Positions 53,044-61,628 of a stretch of DNA of 64,000 bases are shown here, piece after piece; positions within the stretch are counted from its first letter, which is position 1, and the number at the start of each line of letters is the position of its first letter. The stretch comes from Flavobacteriaceae bacterium PS02334 (GTDB taxonomy: Bacteria; Bacteroidota; Bacteroidia; Flavobacteriales; Flavobacteriaceae): assembly GCA_029959295.1 (NCBI GenBank), contig JASCOH010000001.1:62001-126000 (forward strand). The letters run 5' to 3'. The notes under the pieces are model-generated. The model searched no databases and was not told the DNA's origin. It saw only the letters and a list, made by a program, of their open reading frames with translations. A program made the translations under genes and the position numbers.

Positions 53044-53880
53044 TTATCTTAATTCGTTTGGAGGACAAATATCCATGTCGCTATAATCTAAATTCTCACC
53101 TGCCATTCCCCAAATAAAGGAATAGTTTGAAGTTCCAGCACCCGAATGAATTGACCATTCTGGAGATAAAACGGCTTGGTGATTTTGCATAAAAATGTGT
53201 CTTGTATTTTGCGGTTCGCCCATGAAATGGCAAATCGTTTGTCCTTCTTCCAAATCAAAATAGAAATACGCTTCCATTCTTCTGTTATGCGTGTGTGCTG
53301 GCATTGTGTTCCAAACATTTCCTGTCAAAAGTTCTGTCAATCCCATTTGTAGTTGACAAGTTTCAACAACGCTGTTTACAATTAACTTATTTATAATACG
53401 TTTGTTAGCATATTTTTCTTCTCCCAAATGCACGATTTCAGCATTTTCCTTCGTCACTTTTTTATTAGGAAAATGTGAATGCGCCAGAGCCGAATTGATA
53501 TAAAACAAAGCAGGATTTTCTTCTGAACTTGAAAAAATCACTTCTTTTGCGCCACTTCCTACGTATAATGCTTCTTTTTTATTCAGTTCAAAAACTTCTC
53601 CGTCAACGCTCACTGTTCCTTTTCCGCCAACGTTTATGATTCCTAATTCTCTTCGGTGTAAGAAATTTTCTGACTTTAAATATGGAATTGTTTCTAACTT
53701 TAATTTTTCTTTCACAGGCATGATTCCACCAACGATATAGCGGTCATACATAGAATAAATCAAATTAATATCTTCTGGGCTGAATAGATTTTCAATTAAA
53801 AATTGCTCTCTAATCTTTTGTGTATCATACGATATAACGTCAAATGGATTTGTTGCGTAACGGAAACTAAAATTTATCAT
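53044..53880 (-). CDS. kduI: 5-keto-4-deoxyuronate isomerase
   Basis: Start set at ATG 53880 (MINFSFRYATNPFDVISYDT); the longer frame would begin at a TTG and include the operator. 278 residues, normal for KduI. The cupin metal-binding region MPAHTHNRRMEAYFYFDL (about 192-209) and FMGEPQNTRHIFMQNHQAVL, SPEWSIHSGAGTSNYSFIWG are conserved. It isomerises the open-chain product released from unsaturated galacturonides by lyases and GH105. It is the first gene of the eight-gene uronate operon. Confidence 0.93.
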   Translation of the reverse strand: MINFSFRYATNPFDVISYDTQKIREQFLIENLFSPEDINLIYSMYDRYIVGGIMPVKEKLKLETIPYLKSENFLHRRELGIINVGGKGTVSVDGEVFELNKKEALYVGSGAKEVIFSSSEENPALFYINSALAHSHFPNKKVTKENAEIVHLGEEKYANKRIINKLIVNSVVETCQLQMGLTELLTGNVWNTMPAHTHNRRMEAYFYFDLEEGQTICHFMGEPQNTRHIFMQNHQAVLSPEWSIHSGAGTSNYSFIWGMAGENLDYSDMDICPPNELR

Positions 53881-53893
53881 GATGTAATTAAAT

Positions 53894-53907
53894 TGTAATC
53901 GATTACA
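53894..53907 (-). promoter_or_regulatory. LacI-type operator 5 (uronate catabolic operon)
   Basis: TGTAATCGATTACA, a perfect 14-bp palindrome, the fullest of the five. It lies 13 bases before the kduI ATG and touches the -7 element. Confidence 0.88.
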
Positions 53908-53915
53908 CAAATGTA
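53908..53915 (-). promoter_or_regulatory. -7 promoter element of the uronate operon
   Basis: The minus strand reads TACATTTG (perfect TAnnTTTG), adjacent to operator 5. A clear TTTG -33 element is not visible. Confidence 0.65.
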
Positions 53916-54092
53916 ATATATTTTTTTTATAAAACTATATTATGCGTAATTTTTATAGCAAAAAAATAAAGAATATGGAAAAAAAGGATTTGAATTCGAT
54001 AAATAGTATCGTTATTAGTAAGATTATCGTAACATAAATATCAAAATAATCCAATTTTAATAATTATTCCGATTTAAATAATTTATCAAATC

Positions 54093-54136
54093 AAAAAATC
54101 CTGACCAAAAATATGTTGCAATTTTCTGATCAGGAT
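54093..54136 (-). terminator. terminator of the AraC-family gene
   Basis: ATCCTGACC (54098-54106) pairs with GATCAGGAT (54128-54136) with one wobble; the minus strand continues into TTTTTT. Confidence 0.65.
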
Positions 54137-54157
54137 AATAATATTTGTAGAAATCTT

Positions 54158-55045
54158 TTAATTAAGATTCATCCTCTTGAATTCAATTGGCGTAAATCCG
54201 GTTTGTTTTTTAAAAAGTCTTGTAAAGTAAGAAGTACTTTCAAAACCTAGACTGTAAGCTATTTGGGCAATATCACCTTCATTCAATTGTAACAGATTTT
54301 TGGCTTCTGAGATTAGCGACATATGTATCAGTTCAATTGCCGTTTTGCCAGTTTCTTGCTTTAGCAGGTCGCTCATATAGCGAGGAGAAAGAAATAGTTT
54401 TGTGGCCATTATGCTTACTGAAGGAAGTCCTTTTTGCAAACTTCCATCCTTAAAATAGGCTTGCAAAGCTTCATTAAATTTAGTCACCGTCTTTCCTGAA
54501 AGCTGGATGCGGTTGACAAACTGTCTTTTATAATAGCGCTGTGCATATTTCAGAATAGAAGCGATATGGCTCAGGATAATTTCCCTGCTATATTCATCTT
54601 GATTTGTATTGTATTCTGTTGCAATCTTATCATGCAATTCCCAAATAATATCTTCTTCTTTTGGCGAAAGATGCAATGCTTCATTCACTTCATAGTCAAA
54701 ATAGCCATAATTTTGAATAGTTTGGTGCAATTCATGGCCATTAAGATAATCTTCATGAATCAAAATCATAAAGCCTTTTTCTTCAAACTGCAATCCTTTC
54801 ATTTCAATGATCTGCCTTGGTTTTACAAATATCATCGAACCATTTGTGTGGTCATAAGGCGTGCGGCCATACATTACAACGCCCGATTTTAGTTTTTTAA
54901 AACCAATCATATAACAATCGCTAGTGAATTCGCGATCACCTAAAGGACAATCCGATTTACAACTAGCAATACTAAAAAGCGGATGTTCTGGCAATGGCCA
55001 ACCATTGCCAATATGCAGTTCGCTAAGTGTTTTATAATGTTTCAT
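54158..55045 (-). CDS. AraC-family transcription regulator
   Basis: 295 residues. The N-terminal about 170 residues form the sensing part with several His and Cys (ASCKSDCPLGDREF near residue 28). The C-terminal about 100 residues hold the two AraC helix-turn-helix units (PSVSIMATKLFLSPRYMSDL, KTAIELIHMSLISEAKNLL, then IAQIAYSLGFESTSYFTRLF and FKKQTGFTPIEFKR). It is encoded 60 bases downstream of an SDR gene in the same orientation, a common pairing in which the regulator controls the dehydrogenase. The effector is unknown. It is separate from the LacI regulon: no operator palindrome is near. Confidence 0.9.
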   Translation of the reverse strand: MKHYKTLSELHIGNGWPLPEHPLFSIASCKSDCPLGDREFTSDCYMIGFKKLKSGVVMYGRTPYDHTNGSMIFVKPRQIIEMKGLQFEEKGFMILIHEDYLNGHELHQTIQNYGYFDYEVNEALHLSPKEEDIIWELHDKIATEYNTNQDEYSREIILSHIASILKYAQRYYKRQFVNRIQLSGKTVTKFNEALQAYFKDGSLQKGLPSVSIMATKLFLSPRYMSDLLKQETGKTAIELIHMSLISEAKNLLQLNEGDIAQIAYSLGFESTSYFTRLFKKQTGFTPIEFKRMNLN

Positions 55046-55105
55046 AAAAATCTTTTGCTAAAATTAAGCTTACTTCACTAAATATACCACATTCTTAAGT
55101 TATTT

Positions 55106-55930
55106 TTAGTGACCGTGAGCCGCAATACTAACTTCTTTCCACTCTTCAATTTCTTTAAGACGCTTAGAATATACGTCTTGAATAGCATGATAGGCAATTT
55201 TTCCTAGTAGCAAACGCTGTGGCGGATTTTGACTATCAACAACCTTCAAAATAGCTTCTACTGTAGCTTCAGGCTTACCCCAAGTATCACTATTTTCGCC
55301 AGATTTAGCAAAAGCTTCACGAACAGAATTATAATCTGATATATCAGAAGTTGTTTGAATAGCTGAATTTCCAGCCCATTCTGTTGCAAAACCGTTTGGT
55401 TCAATCAAAGTAAATTTGATTCCCAAATGTGCTACTTCACTTGCGATAGTTTCGCTTAATCCTTCAACAGCAAACTTAGAAGCGTTATATAATCCTAACA
55501 TCGGCAGTGTAGTCAAGCCTAAGAAACTGGAAACCTGAATCACATGGCCACTTTTTTGTTCGCGCATTATTGGCAAAACGGCTTGCGTAACCCACAACAA
55601 TCCAAAAAAGTTAGTTTCCATTTGAGCCCTAGCTTCTTCTTCAGATGTTTCTTCAACAGTTCCGAAAAGTCCGTAACCTGCGTTATTGATCAAAATATCG
55701 ATATTCCCAAAATGCTGTTTTACACTTTGTGCAGCTTTTGCAACATCTTCTTTTTTAGTAACATCCAATTGAATAGGAAGTATATTATCTCCGTATTTTT
55801 CAACCAAATCATTCAATGCAGAAAGATTTCTTGCGGTAGCAGCCACTTTATCACCGCGTTTTAAAAAGGCTTCTGCCCATAATTTACCAAATCCTCTTGA
55901 TGCTCCTGTAATAAAAATTGTTCTTGACAT
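55106..55930 (-). CDS. short-chain dehydrogenase/reductase
   Basis: 274 residues, classical SDR. TGASRGFG (about 8-15) binds NADP, NNAGYG follows, then the catalytic Ser region VSSFLGL and YNASKFAVEG with Tyr and Lys (about 150-159). The extended C-terminus (RLLLGKIAYHAIQDVYSKRL) places it with oxidoreductases that are often paired with AraC-type regulators. Substrate unknown. It diverges from the alpha/beta hydrolase operon across a 273-base region that contains the palindrome at 56075. Confidence 0.88.
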   Translation of the reverse strand: MSRTIFITGASRGFGKLWAEAFLKRGDKVAATARNLSALNDLVEKYGDNILPIQLDVTKKEDVAKAAQSVKQHFGNIDILINNAGYGLFGTVEETSEEEARAQMETNFFGLLWVTQAVLPIMREQKSGHVIQVSSFLGLTTLPMLGLYNASKFAVEGLSETIASEVAHLGIKFTLIEPNGFATEWAGNSAIQTTSDISDYNSVREAFAKSGENSDTWGKPEATVEAILKVVDSQNPPQRLLLGKIAYHAIQDVYSKRLKEIEEWKEVSIAAHGH

Positions 55931-56074
55931 TTTTTTTTAGTTTAAGTATTATTATTTGTTTCAAATTGATAATACAAAGTTATTTCTGAAGCAACAAACT
56001 GGATAATCCAAATCAGCGAAAGAATAGCACAGAAATACGAAAATTACATATATCTCATAAACAGTTTAAATAAT

Positions 56075-56092
56075 TTTACGAAATATCGTAAA
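56075..56092. promoter_or_regulatory. palindromic operator candidate, copy 1
   Basis: TTTACG-AAATAT-CGTAAA: perfect 6-bp arms, 112 bases before the hydrolase ATG. The same palindrome recurs at 58676 before the next operon. Confidence 0.6.
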
Positions 56093-56203
56093 TAAAAAAA
56101 TATTTGAAATAAAAATAAATAACTAATAATCAATGATTTAGATTTTAAGGTACATTCTTTGGCTTTTGCTTTACACCAAAATATTAATTTAAAACATAAA
56201 AAC

Positions 56204-57193
56204 ATGAGCACAACACTTACCAAAGAAAAAGTATCTTTTTTAGAAGATCCCGCAATTTCAAAAGAAACAAAAAAATTTCTTACCGCATTAAATTCTGGAG
56301 GAGTTCCATTGGAAACCTTATCACCTGAAGCGGCGAGAGAAGTTTTAGTCGGAGCGCAAAAATCTGTAGAAGTAGATTATTCAGGAATTGACGAATCTGA
56401 AAAAACAATTACGCAAGACGGCTATACCATAAAATTAAATATTGTAAGGCCCGAAGGTTCAACTGAAAAACTTCCTGTATTTATCTTTATTCACGGCGGT
56501 GGATGGGTTTTGGGAGATTATCCAACGCACAAACGCATGGTTCGTGACTTGGTCGTTTTATCTGGAGCGGTGGGCGTTTTTGTAAACTATACTCCTTCCC
56601 CAGAAGCGCAATATCCAACAGCTGTGAACGAAATTTATGCTGCTACAAAATGGGTTGCTGAAAACGGAAAAGAAATCAACGTCGACGGAACAAAACTTTC
56701 TGTAGTCGGAAACAGCGTTGGCGGAAATATGACTGCCGTAACCGCTTTAAAAGCACTTGAAAACAACGGACCAAAAATTACTTCTCTAGTTATGTTTTGG
56801 CCGATCGTTGCTGCCAATTTTGAAACAGAAACCTACAAGCAATATGGCGAAGATCGTTTTCTTACTACTTCGTTAATGAAATGGATGTATGACAATTATG
56901 CAAAAGATTTGGCTCAAAGAGAAGAAATTTATGCTTCGCCGCTGAACGCTACTTTAGAACAGCTTAAAAATTTTCCTCCAACATTAATCCAAGTTGCTGA
57001 AGCCGATGTTCTTCGTGAAGAAGGCGAAGCTTTTGGTCGCAAATTAGACGAAGCTGGAGTTCAAGTTACCACAGTTCGCTACAACGGAATGATTCACGAT
57101 TTTGGATTGTTGAATCCTTTGGCGCACCTGCCTCAAGTAAAATCTTTGTTTGAATATGCTGCAGCTGACTTGAAGAAAAATCTGTTCTCTTAA
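56204..57193 (+). CDS. HSL-type alpha/beta hydrolase (esterase)
   Basis: Start set at ATG 56204; the frame upstream opens with TTG and adds nothing recognisable. 329 residues without signal peptide. The hormone-sensitive-lipase motif HGGGW (97-101) forms the oxyanion hole. The nucleophile motif is GNSVGG (Ser171). The other triad residues are in VAEADVLREEGE (Asp) and GMIHDFGLLN (His). Such enzymes hydrolyse short-chain esters or act on small aromatic or lactone substrates in the cytoplasm. It is the first of three genes behind the palindrome at 56075. Confidence 0.9.
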   Translation: MSTTLTKEKVSFLEDPAISKETKKFLTALNSGGVPLETLSPEAAREVLVGAQKSVEVDYSGIDESEKTITQDGYTIKLNIVRPEGSTEKLPVFIFIHGGGWVLGDYPTHKRMVRDLVVLSGAVGVFVNYTPSPEAQYPTAVNEIYAATKWVAENGKEINVDGTKLSVVGNSVGGNMTAVTALKALENNGPKITSLVMFWPIVAANFETETYKQYGEDRFLTTSLMKWMYDNYAKDLAQREEIYASPLNATLEQLKNFPPTLIQVAEADVLREEGEAFGRKLDEAGVQVTTVRYNGMIHDFGLLNPLAHLPQVKSLFEYAAADLKKNLFS

Positions 57194-57256
57194 TTATAAT
57201 TCAAATAACTTTTTTAAAATAAATCAGTTCAAAATCAACCTTTAAATTTAACTATC

Positions 57257-58192
57257 ATGAAAATAAAATCTAGTACCGGTGCCGTAATTCTACTTACAAC
57301 ACTATTTGTTTCTTGCAATACGGAAAATAAACCAACTGAGAAAACTTCTGAGAAAACAGAAAAATCAACAGAAGCAAGAGCAGAATATATTGAAGTGGAG
57401 TCCAACGTAAGACTTCACGTAACTGATCTTGGCGAAGGAAAACCAATCATTTTAATCCACGGATATCCGTTGAGCGATGCCTCTTGGGAATACCAATACC
57501 ATCCGCTTATCAAAGAAGGTTATCGCGTTATAGGAATCACTTTGAGAGGTTTCGGACAATCTGACAAGCCTTATGGAAAATATGATTATGATCAATTTGC
57601 TGACGATATCAAGGTGGTTTTAGACAAATTAGATATCAAAGACGCAACTTTGGGCGGCCATTCTATGGGAGGCGCGATTGCCTTGCATTATGTAGCAAAA
57701 TATGACAGCGCACACGTGAGCAAATTGGCCTTATTTTCTGCTGCAGCGCCTTGCCACACTAAAAAAGAAGATTATCCTTATCCGCTTTTTACCAAAGAAG
57801 ATATCAATAAGTGGATTGAATTAAACAATAATGACAGACCCGCTTTGTTGGCTGCCGTGGGCGAAAAATTTGTTTTTTCTCCAACTTCAATTTCTCCAGC
57901 AATTGGCGCCTGGCTTGGCAGTATTGAAATGCAATCTTCTCCTTATGCGATGGAACAAGCTTTGATTGCCTTGAGAGATGAAGATTTGAGAGGCGACCTT
58001 CCAAAAATTAAAATTCCGACTTTGATTTTGCACGCAAAGCAAGACAAGATCGTTTCTTTTGCTTTGGCAGAACAAATGAACAAGGCCATTGCTGGATCTC
58101 AATTAGTTCCTTTTGACAAAAGCGGACACGCTTCTTTTATCGAAGAAAAAGACAAATTCAATACAGAATTTATCAAATTCTTGAAACAATAA
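57257..58192 (+). CDS. lipoprotein alpha/beta hydrolase (haloperoxidase/epoxide-hydrolase-like)
   Basis: 311 residues. A lipoprotein signal (ILLTTLFVSC, Cys20) and a Lys/Thr/Glu-rich linker precede the catalytic domain. That domain has the HGYPLSDASWEY oxyanion loop, the nucleophile motif GGHSMGGA (Ser at about 136), LILHAKQDKIVSF (Asp) and SGHASFIEEK (His). The pattern is that of cofactor-free chloroperoxidase-like hydrolases. It is anchored in the periplasm or outer membrane. It follows the cytoplasmic hydrolase gene by 63 bases and ends at a strong hairpin. Confidence 0.88.
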   Translation: MKIKSSTGAVILLTTLFVSCNTENKPTEKTSEKTEKSTEARAEYIEVESNVRLHVTDLGEGKPIILIHGYPLSDASWEYQYHPLIKEGYRVIGITLRGFGQSDKPYGKYDYDQFADDIKVVLDKLDIKDATLGGHSMGGAIALHYVAKYDSAHVSKLALFSAAAPCHTKKEDYPYPLFTKEDINKWIELNNNDRPALLAAVGEKFVFSPTSISPAIGAWLGSIEMQSSPYAMEQALIALRDEDLRGDLPKIKIPTLILHAKQDKIVSFALAEQMNKAIAGSQLVPFDKSGHASFIEEKDKFNTEFIKFLKQ

Positions 58193-58201
58193 ATTATTCA
58201 C

Positions 58202-58240
58202 AACTGCCTATGGCAAAATGTTATAGGCAGTTTATTTTTT
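58202..58240 (+). terminator. hairpin terminator/attenuator before the 103-residue gene
   Basis: AACTGCCTAT (58202-58211) / ATAGGCAGTT (58223-58232) followed by TATTTTTT. The next start codon is only seven bases beyond, so read-through would be needed for that gene unless it has its own start site inside. Confidence 0.7.
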
Positions 58241-58246
58241 AAAATT

Positions 58247-58558
58247 ATGGACACACAACCTGCTTTTGATACCGTTACCGAAGCTTTGCAATGGCTCAAC
58301 CAAGAAGGATTTTCTGAAAACTTTAATCTTGATGAAAATTGCATCCGATACAACAATAACAAACTAGCAATGTCGCCTGAAGAATTTAAAATCGAATATG
58401 TATTTCGTTTTGAAGGCGATACCGATCCTGGCGATGAAGATATTGTCTACGGAATTATTTCTGATACTTACAATATAAAAGGAGTCTTGACAAGTGCTTT
58501 TGGAATTTATGCGGATGCGATTTCTACAGAAATGATACAAAAACTTTCGATTCATTAA
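58247..58558 (+). CDS. small conserved-type protein of unknown function (103 aa)
   Basis: Acidic cytoplasmic protein without signal or membrane segment. Recognisable stretches are FDTVTEALQWLNQEGFSENF, EEFKIEYVFRFEGDTDPGDE and DIVYGIISDTYNIKGVLTSA. I recall similar small proteins in Flavobacteria annotated as phosphoribosylpyrophosphate synthetase, but the length (about a third) and the absence of the PRPP loop make that name unreliable. The start lies seven bases after a terminator-like hairpin. Function unknown. Confidence 0.7.
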   Translation: MDTQPAFDTVTEALQWLNQEGFSENFNLDENCIRYNNNKLAMSPEEFKIEYVFRFEGDTDPGDEDIVYGIISDTYNIKGVLTSAFGIYADAISTEMIQKLSIH

Positions 58559-58675
58559 GATAAAATTACATACCGATTTCTTTCTTGTTCCAGTTCAATG
58601 TCTGTGAATTTTAAGAGAACTAGGTTTGTAAAAGAAAATATAGCACTATAAAATTTTAATAACGATTTAAATAAA

Positions 58676-58693
58676 TTTACGATATATCGTAAA
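58676..58693. promoter_or_regulatory. palindromic operator candidate, copy 2
   Basis: TTTACG-ATATAT-CGTAAA, perfect, extending to 8-bp arms (AATTTACG / CGTAAATT), 99 bases before the isochorismatase-like gene. Confidence 0.6.
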
Positions 58694-58792
58694 TTAAAAA
58701 AGCTTGCTAAAAACACAAAGAACAACATATCAATGAATTACAAATATGGCATTTCATTGGCTTACTAATAAATAATTTCTAAATCAATTTAT

Positions 58793-59425
58793 ATGAAACC
58801 CTCAGTAAAATTATTATCACCAGAAAATCACGCTTTAGTCCTAATCGATTTTGAAGGACAAATGGCTTTCGCAACAAGCAGCATTGCCTTGAGCGAATTG
58901 CGCAACAATGTAGCTATCATTTGTGGCGCTTCAAAAATTTTTAACGTACCAACAATCGTGACGACAGTTGCTGAAGAAAGCTTTTCAGGTCCTGTTTTTC
59001 CAGAAATTGAGGAATTTTATCCAGCGGCAACTTCGGGATATATTGATCGCACGTCAATGAATACTTGGGAAGACGAAGCGGCTTACAAAGCGATTACAGG
59101 AACTAAAAAACAGAAATTAGTTTTAGCCGGATTATGGACTGGCGTTTGCATCGTCGGACCAGCATTGTCAGCACTTGATGAAAATTATGATGTTTATGTA
59201 ATCACCGATGCTTGTGGCGACGTAAGCAATGAAGCGCACGAAAGAGCAATCCAGAGAATGGTTCATGCTGGCGTAAAACCGATTACTTCTATACAATATT
59301 TATTGGAACTTCAAAGAGATTGGGCACGTCAAGAAACGTATGTTCCAGTAACAAATTTGATGAAAAAATACGGTGGTTCTTATGGTTTGGGAATTCACTA
59401 CGCGCACAATATGTTGAAACACTAA
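58793..59425 (+). CDS. isochorismatase-like cysteine hydrolase (YcaC type)
   Basis: 210 residues. Catalytic Asp19 (LVLIDFEGQMAF) and Cys119 (LAGLWTGVCIVGPALSAL) are in their expected places; the cis-peptide segment before the Cys and VYVITDACGDVSNEAHERAI fit the YcaC-like group. These enzymes hydrolyse amide or imine-type bonds through a cysteine; the substrate of YcaC-like members is generally unknown. It is the first gene of a rightward operon with a porin, an M17-like protein, an amidohydrolase and DoxX, under the shared palindrome. Confidence 0.88.
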   Translation: MKPSVKLLSPENHALVLIDFEGQMAFATSSIALSELRNNVAIICGASKIFNVPTIVTTVAEESFSGPVFPEIEEFYPAATSGYIDRTSMNTWEDEAAYKAITGTKKQKLVLAGLWTGVCIVGPALSALDENYDVYVITDACGDVSNEAHERAIQRMVHAGVKPITSIQYLLELQRDWARQETYVPVTNLMKKYGGSYGLGIHYAHNMLKH

Positions 59426-59454
59426 ATTGTATTTTTAACTTCAACCACTTCATT

Positions 59455-60852
59455 ATGTTGAAATCTTCAAAATCCATATCGTTTAAAATCAAGACTTTAA
59501 TTTTTACAATACTGTCTTTTTATATCTTCGGAAATGCTTCTGCTCAAAATTTCAAGCTGTTGCGTTATGATGAAAATTATGAATTCTTAAAAGACTCATC
59601 GAGAAACTTTTATGAAAATATAAAATTTCTTCCGTTGAATGTTAAAAAAGATATTTATGTGTCTTTTGGAGGTGAAGCGCGCTATGAATATGTTGATTTC
59701 AACAATGAAGATTGGGGAAGATTAAATATTGGCCACAACAATTTTCTGCTACAACGATATGATATTCACGCCGATGTTCACTTCGGAAAAAATTTCAGGG
59801 TATTTGCCCAGCTCCGAAGCGCTTTGCAAGATGGAAGAACCAACGGTCCGCGAGGAATTGATGAAGACCAGTTGAATATCCAGAATTTCTTCATAGATAT
59901 TAATTTATGGGAAAATTTAGATAAACAATTGATTTTTAGAGGCGGAAAACAAGAATTGGATTATGGTTCTGGAAGATTGATTTCAGTTCGCGAAGGTCCG
60001 AATGCGCGTTTATATTTTACGGGAGGAAAAATTATGTATTCTTCTTCCAAATTTTCTATTGATGCTTTTGCAATGATGGCAGACACTATAAACACAGGAG
60101 TTTTTGATAATAAAAGTTCGAAACAAGTAAATCTCTACGGCGCATATTCTAAAATAATTTTTCCAAAAGCAGGAAACCTCGATTTATATTACATCGGAAT
60201 TAGAAGAGATGAATCTGCTTTTGAAGAAGGAATTGCCAAAGAAAGAAGACACACAATCGGAACAAGATTTTGGAAATATGGAGGCGGTTTTATTTATAAT
60301 TTAGAAGCCGCTTACCAATTTGGAAGCTTTGGAAACGGAAACATAAATGCCTGGACAGGCTCGATAGATTTGGGATATTCTTTTGAAAATATAAAATTCA
60401 AGCCGACGATTAATCTGCGAAATGATTACATCTCAGGAGACAAAAGAAGCGGTGACGGAAATTTACAGACTTTCAATCCTTTATATCCTAAAGGCGGTTA
60501 TTTCGGCTTCAGCCCGCAGGTCGGTCCCGTGAATCTCATCGACATTCATCCTTATGCAACAATGGATTTATTGTCCAATTTAAAGATGCAGGTCGATGTG
60601 GTTTTCAATTGGAGGTATTCGCTGGAAGACGGCGTCTACCGACCAAGTGGCTCGTTCAACCTCTCCGGAAGCGATTCAAAAGAAAAATATATCGGAACTG
60701 CTTATCTCGCTAATTTCACTTATAGTTTCAACAAACATATTTCTGTCGTAAGCGGAATCCAATATTTTAAAACTGGCGCTTTTATCAACGACATCATACC
60801 CGATTCAAAAGACGGCGTATTTTTCAACGCCAGACTTACATTCAAATTTTAA
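59455..60852 (+). CDS. alginate-export-family outer-membrane porin
   Basis: Start set at ATG 59455 (MLKSSKSISFKIKTLIFTIL, signal peptide to GNASAQ); the longer frame runs inside the preceding gene. 465 residues. The alginate-export domain is seen in YVSFGGEARYEYVDFNNEDW, FLLQRYDIHADVHFGKNFRV, FAQLRSALQDGRTNGPRGID and FRGGKQELDYGSGRLISVRE, followed by beta-hairpins to an aromatic C-terminus (FFNARLTFKF). It would form an 18-strand-type barrel for small anionic solutes. Its place among hydrolases suggests import of the operon's substrate, not alginate export. Confidence 0.88.
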   Translation: MLKSSKSISFKIKTLIFTILSFYIFGNASAQNFKLLRYDENYEFLKDSSRNFYENIKFLPLNVKKDIYVSFGGEARYEYVDFNNEDWGRLNIGHNNFLLQRYDIHADVHFGKNFRVFAQLRSALQDGRTNGPRGIDEDQLNIQNFFIDINLWENLDKQLIFRGGKQELDYGSGRLISVREGPNARLYFTGGKIMYSSSKFSIDAFAMMADTINTGVFDNKSSKQVNLYGAYSKIIFPKAGNLDLYYIGIRRDESAFEEGIAKERRHTIGTRFWKYGGGFIYNLEAAYQFGSFGNGNINAWTGSIDLGYSFENIKFKPTINLRNDYISGDKRSGDGNLQTFNPLYPKGGYFGFSPQVGPVNLIDIHPYATMDLLSNLKMQVDVVFNWRYSLEDGVYRPSGSFNLSGSDSKEKYIGTAYLANFTYSFNKHISVVSGIQYFKTGAFINDIIPDSKDGVFFNARLTFKF

Positions 60853-60872
60853 TAACTGCTAAATTTTATAAC

Positions 60873-61622
60873 ATGAAAAATACAATCTTAAAAAACTTTA
60901 GAATTACGCAAATAGTGCTTTTTGCATTTTTATTTGCAGGATCATTTTCAACCAAAATTAGTGCACAAACTGCAACAGAAACTAAAACAACAGCGCTTGG
61001 AACGACCACAACTTGGGGAAAAGTAGATGGCATTTCTATTGACGGATTGGTTCAAGGACCTTCTGCTGCAGTCGCTGATTTGCAAATTGCCTGCGTTTTT
61101 GAATATACCGAAGGTGATATTTTTAATCCGCCAGCGTTGCCTGCAAATCTAAACGGAATGGTACATTTAGACGACGCTTTAAAGGGAATAATTACCGATT
61201 TAAGAAAAAATGGAAAGTTCAAAGGTCATGCTTTGGAAACTTTATTAATTACACCACCAAAAGGAACTTTGGCATCCAAAAAATTATTACTGATCGGTTT
61301 GGGAGATCGAAATAAATTCACTCCAGAAGTAATGAAAAACGTGGGAAGCGTTGCTATGAGAGAAGCTTTACGTTTGGATGTTGCCACAGTTTCTTTTGCC
61401 AGCGATATTAAAGATGCAGGAATTGATTCGCCAACAGCATTGGTTGCGACAAATGTAGTCTTAGGATTTTTTGATGCCTATAGAACGCAAACCTATTTAG
61501 AAAACAAAAAATTATCAGGAAAAACATCGCTCAAGAAATTGATTCTGCTTGCCGGACCTGCATTTTACAATGTTGCAGGCGAAGGAATCAGGGAAGCAAT
61601 TGCCCAATTAAACGCTAAATAA
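60873..61622 (+). CDS. secreted M17-aminopeptidase N-terminal-domain protein without catalytic domain
   Basis: 249 residues with a signal peptide (ending TKISAQ). The body resembles the macro-type N-terminal domain of leucine aminopeptidases (M17): AVADLQIACVFEYTEGD, then LLITPPKGTLASKKLLLIGL, GDRNKFTPEVMKNVGSVAMR and ALVATNVVLGFFDAYRTQTY. The metal-binding catalytic half (with NTDAEGR) is absent and the gene stops normally. It may act as a periplasmic ligand-binding domain. It is followed six bases later by the amidohydrolase gene. Confidence 0.78.
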   Translation: MKNTILKNFRITQIVLFAFLFAGSFSTKISAQTATETKTTALGTTTTWGKVDGISIDGLVQGPSAAVADLQIACVFEYTEGDIFNPPALPANLNGMVHLDDALKGIITDLRKNGKFKGHALETLLITPPKGTLASKKLLLIGLGDRNKFTPEVMKNVGSVAMREALRLDVATVSFASDIKDAGIDSPTALVATNVVLGFFDAYRTQTYLENKKLSGKTSLKKLILLAGPAFYNVAGEGIREAIAQLNAK

Positions 61623-61628
61623 CCGAAT

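Noticed and set aside
53881-53910. N-terminal extension of kduI
   Set aside because: It would start at TTG inside the -7/operator region; the ATG at 53880 gives the usual KduI N-terminus.
58247-58558. Phosphoribosylpyrophosphate synthetase
   Set aside because: Although similar small proteins carry this name, the size and missing PRPP-binding loop do not support it.
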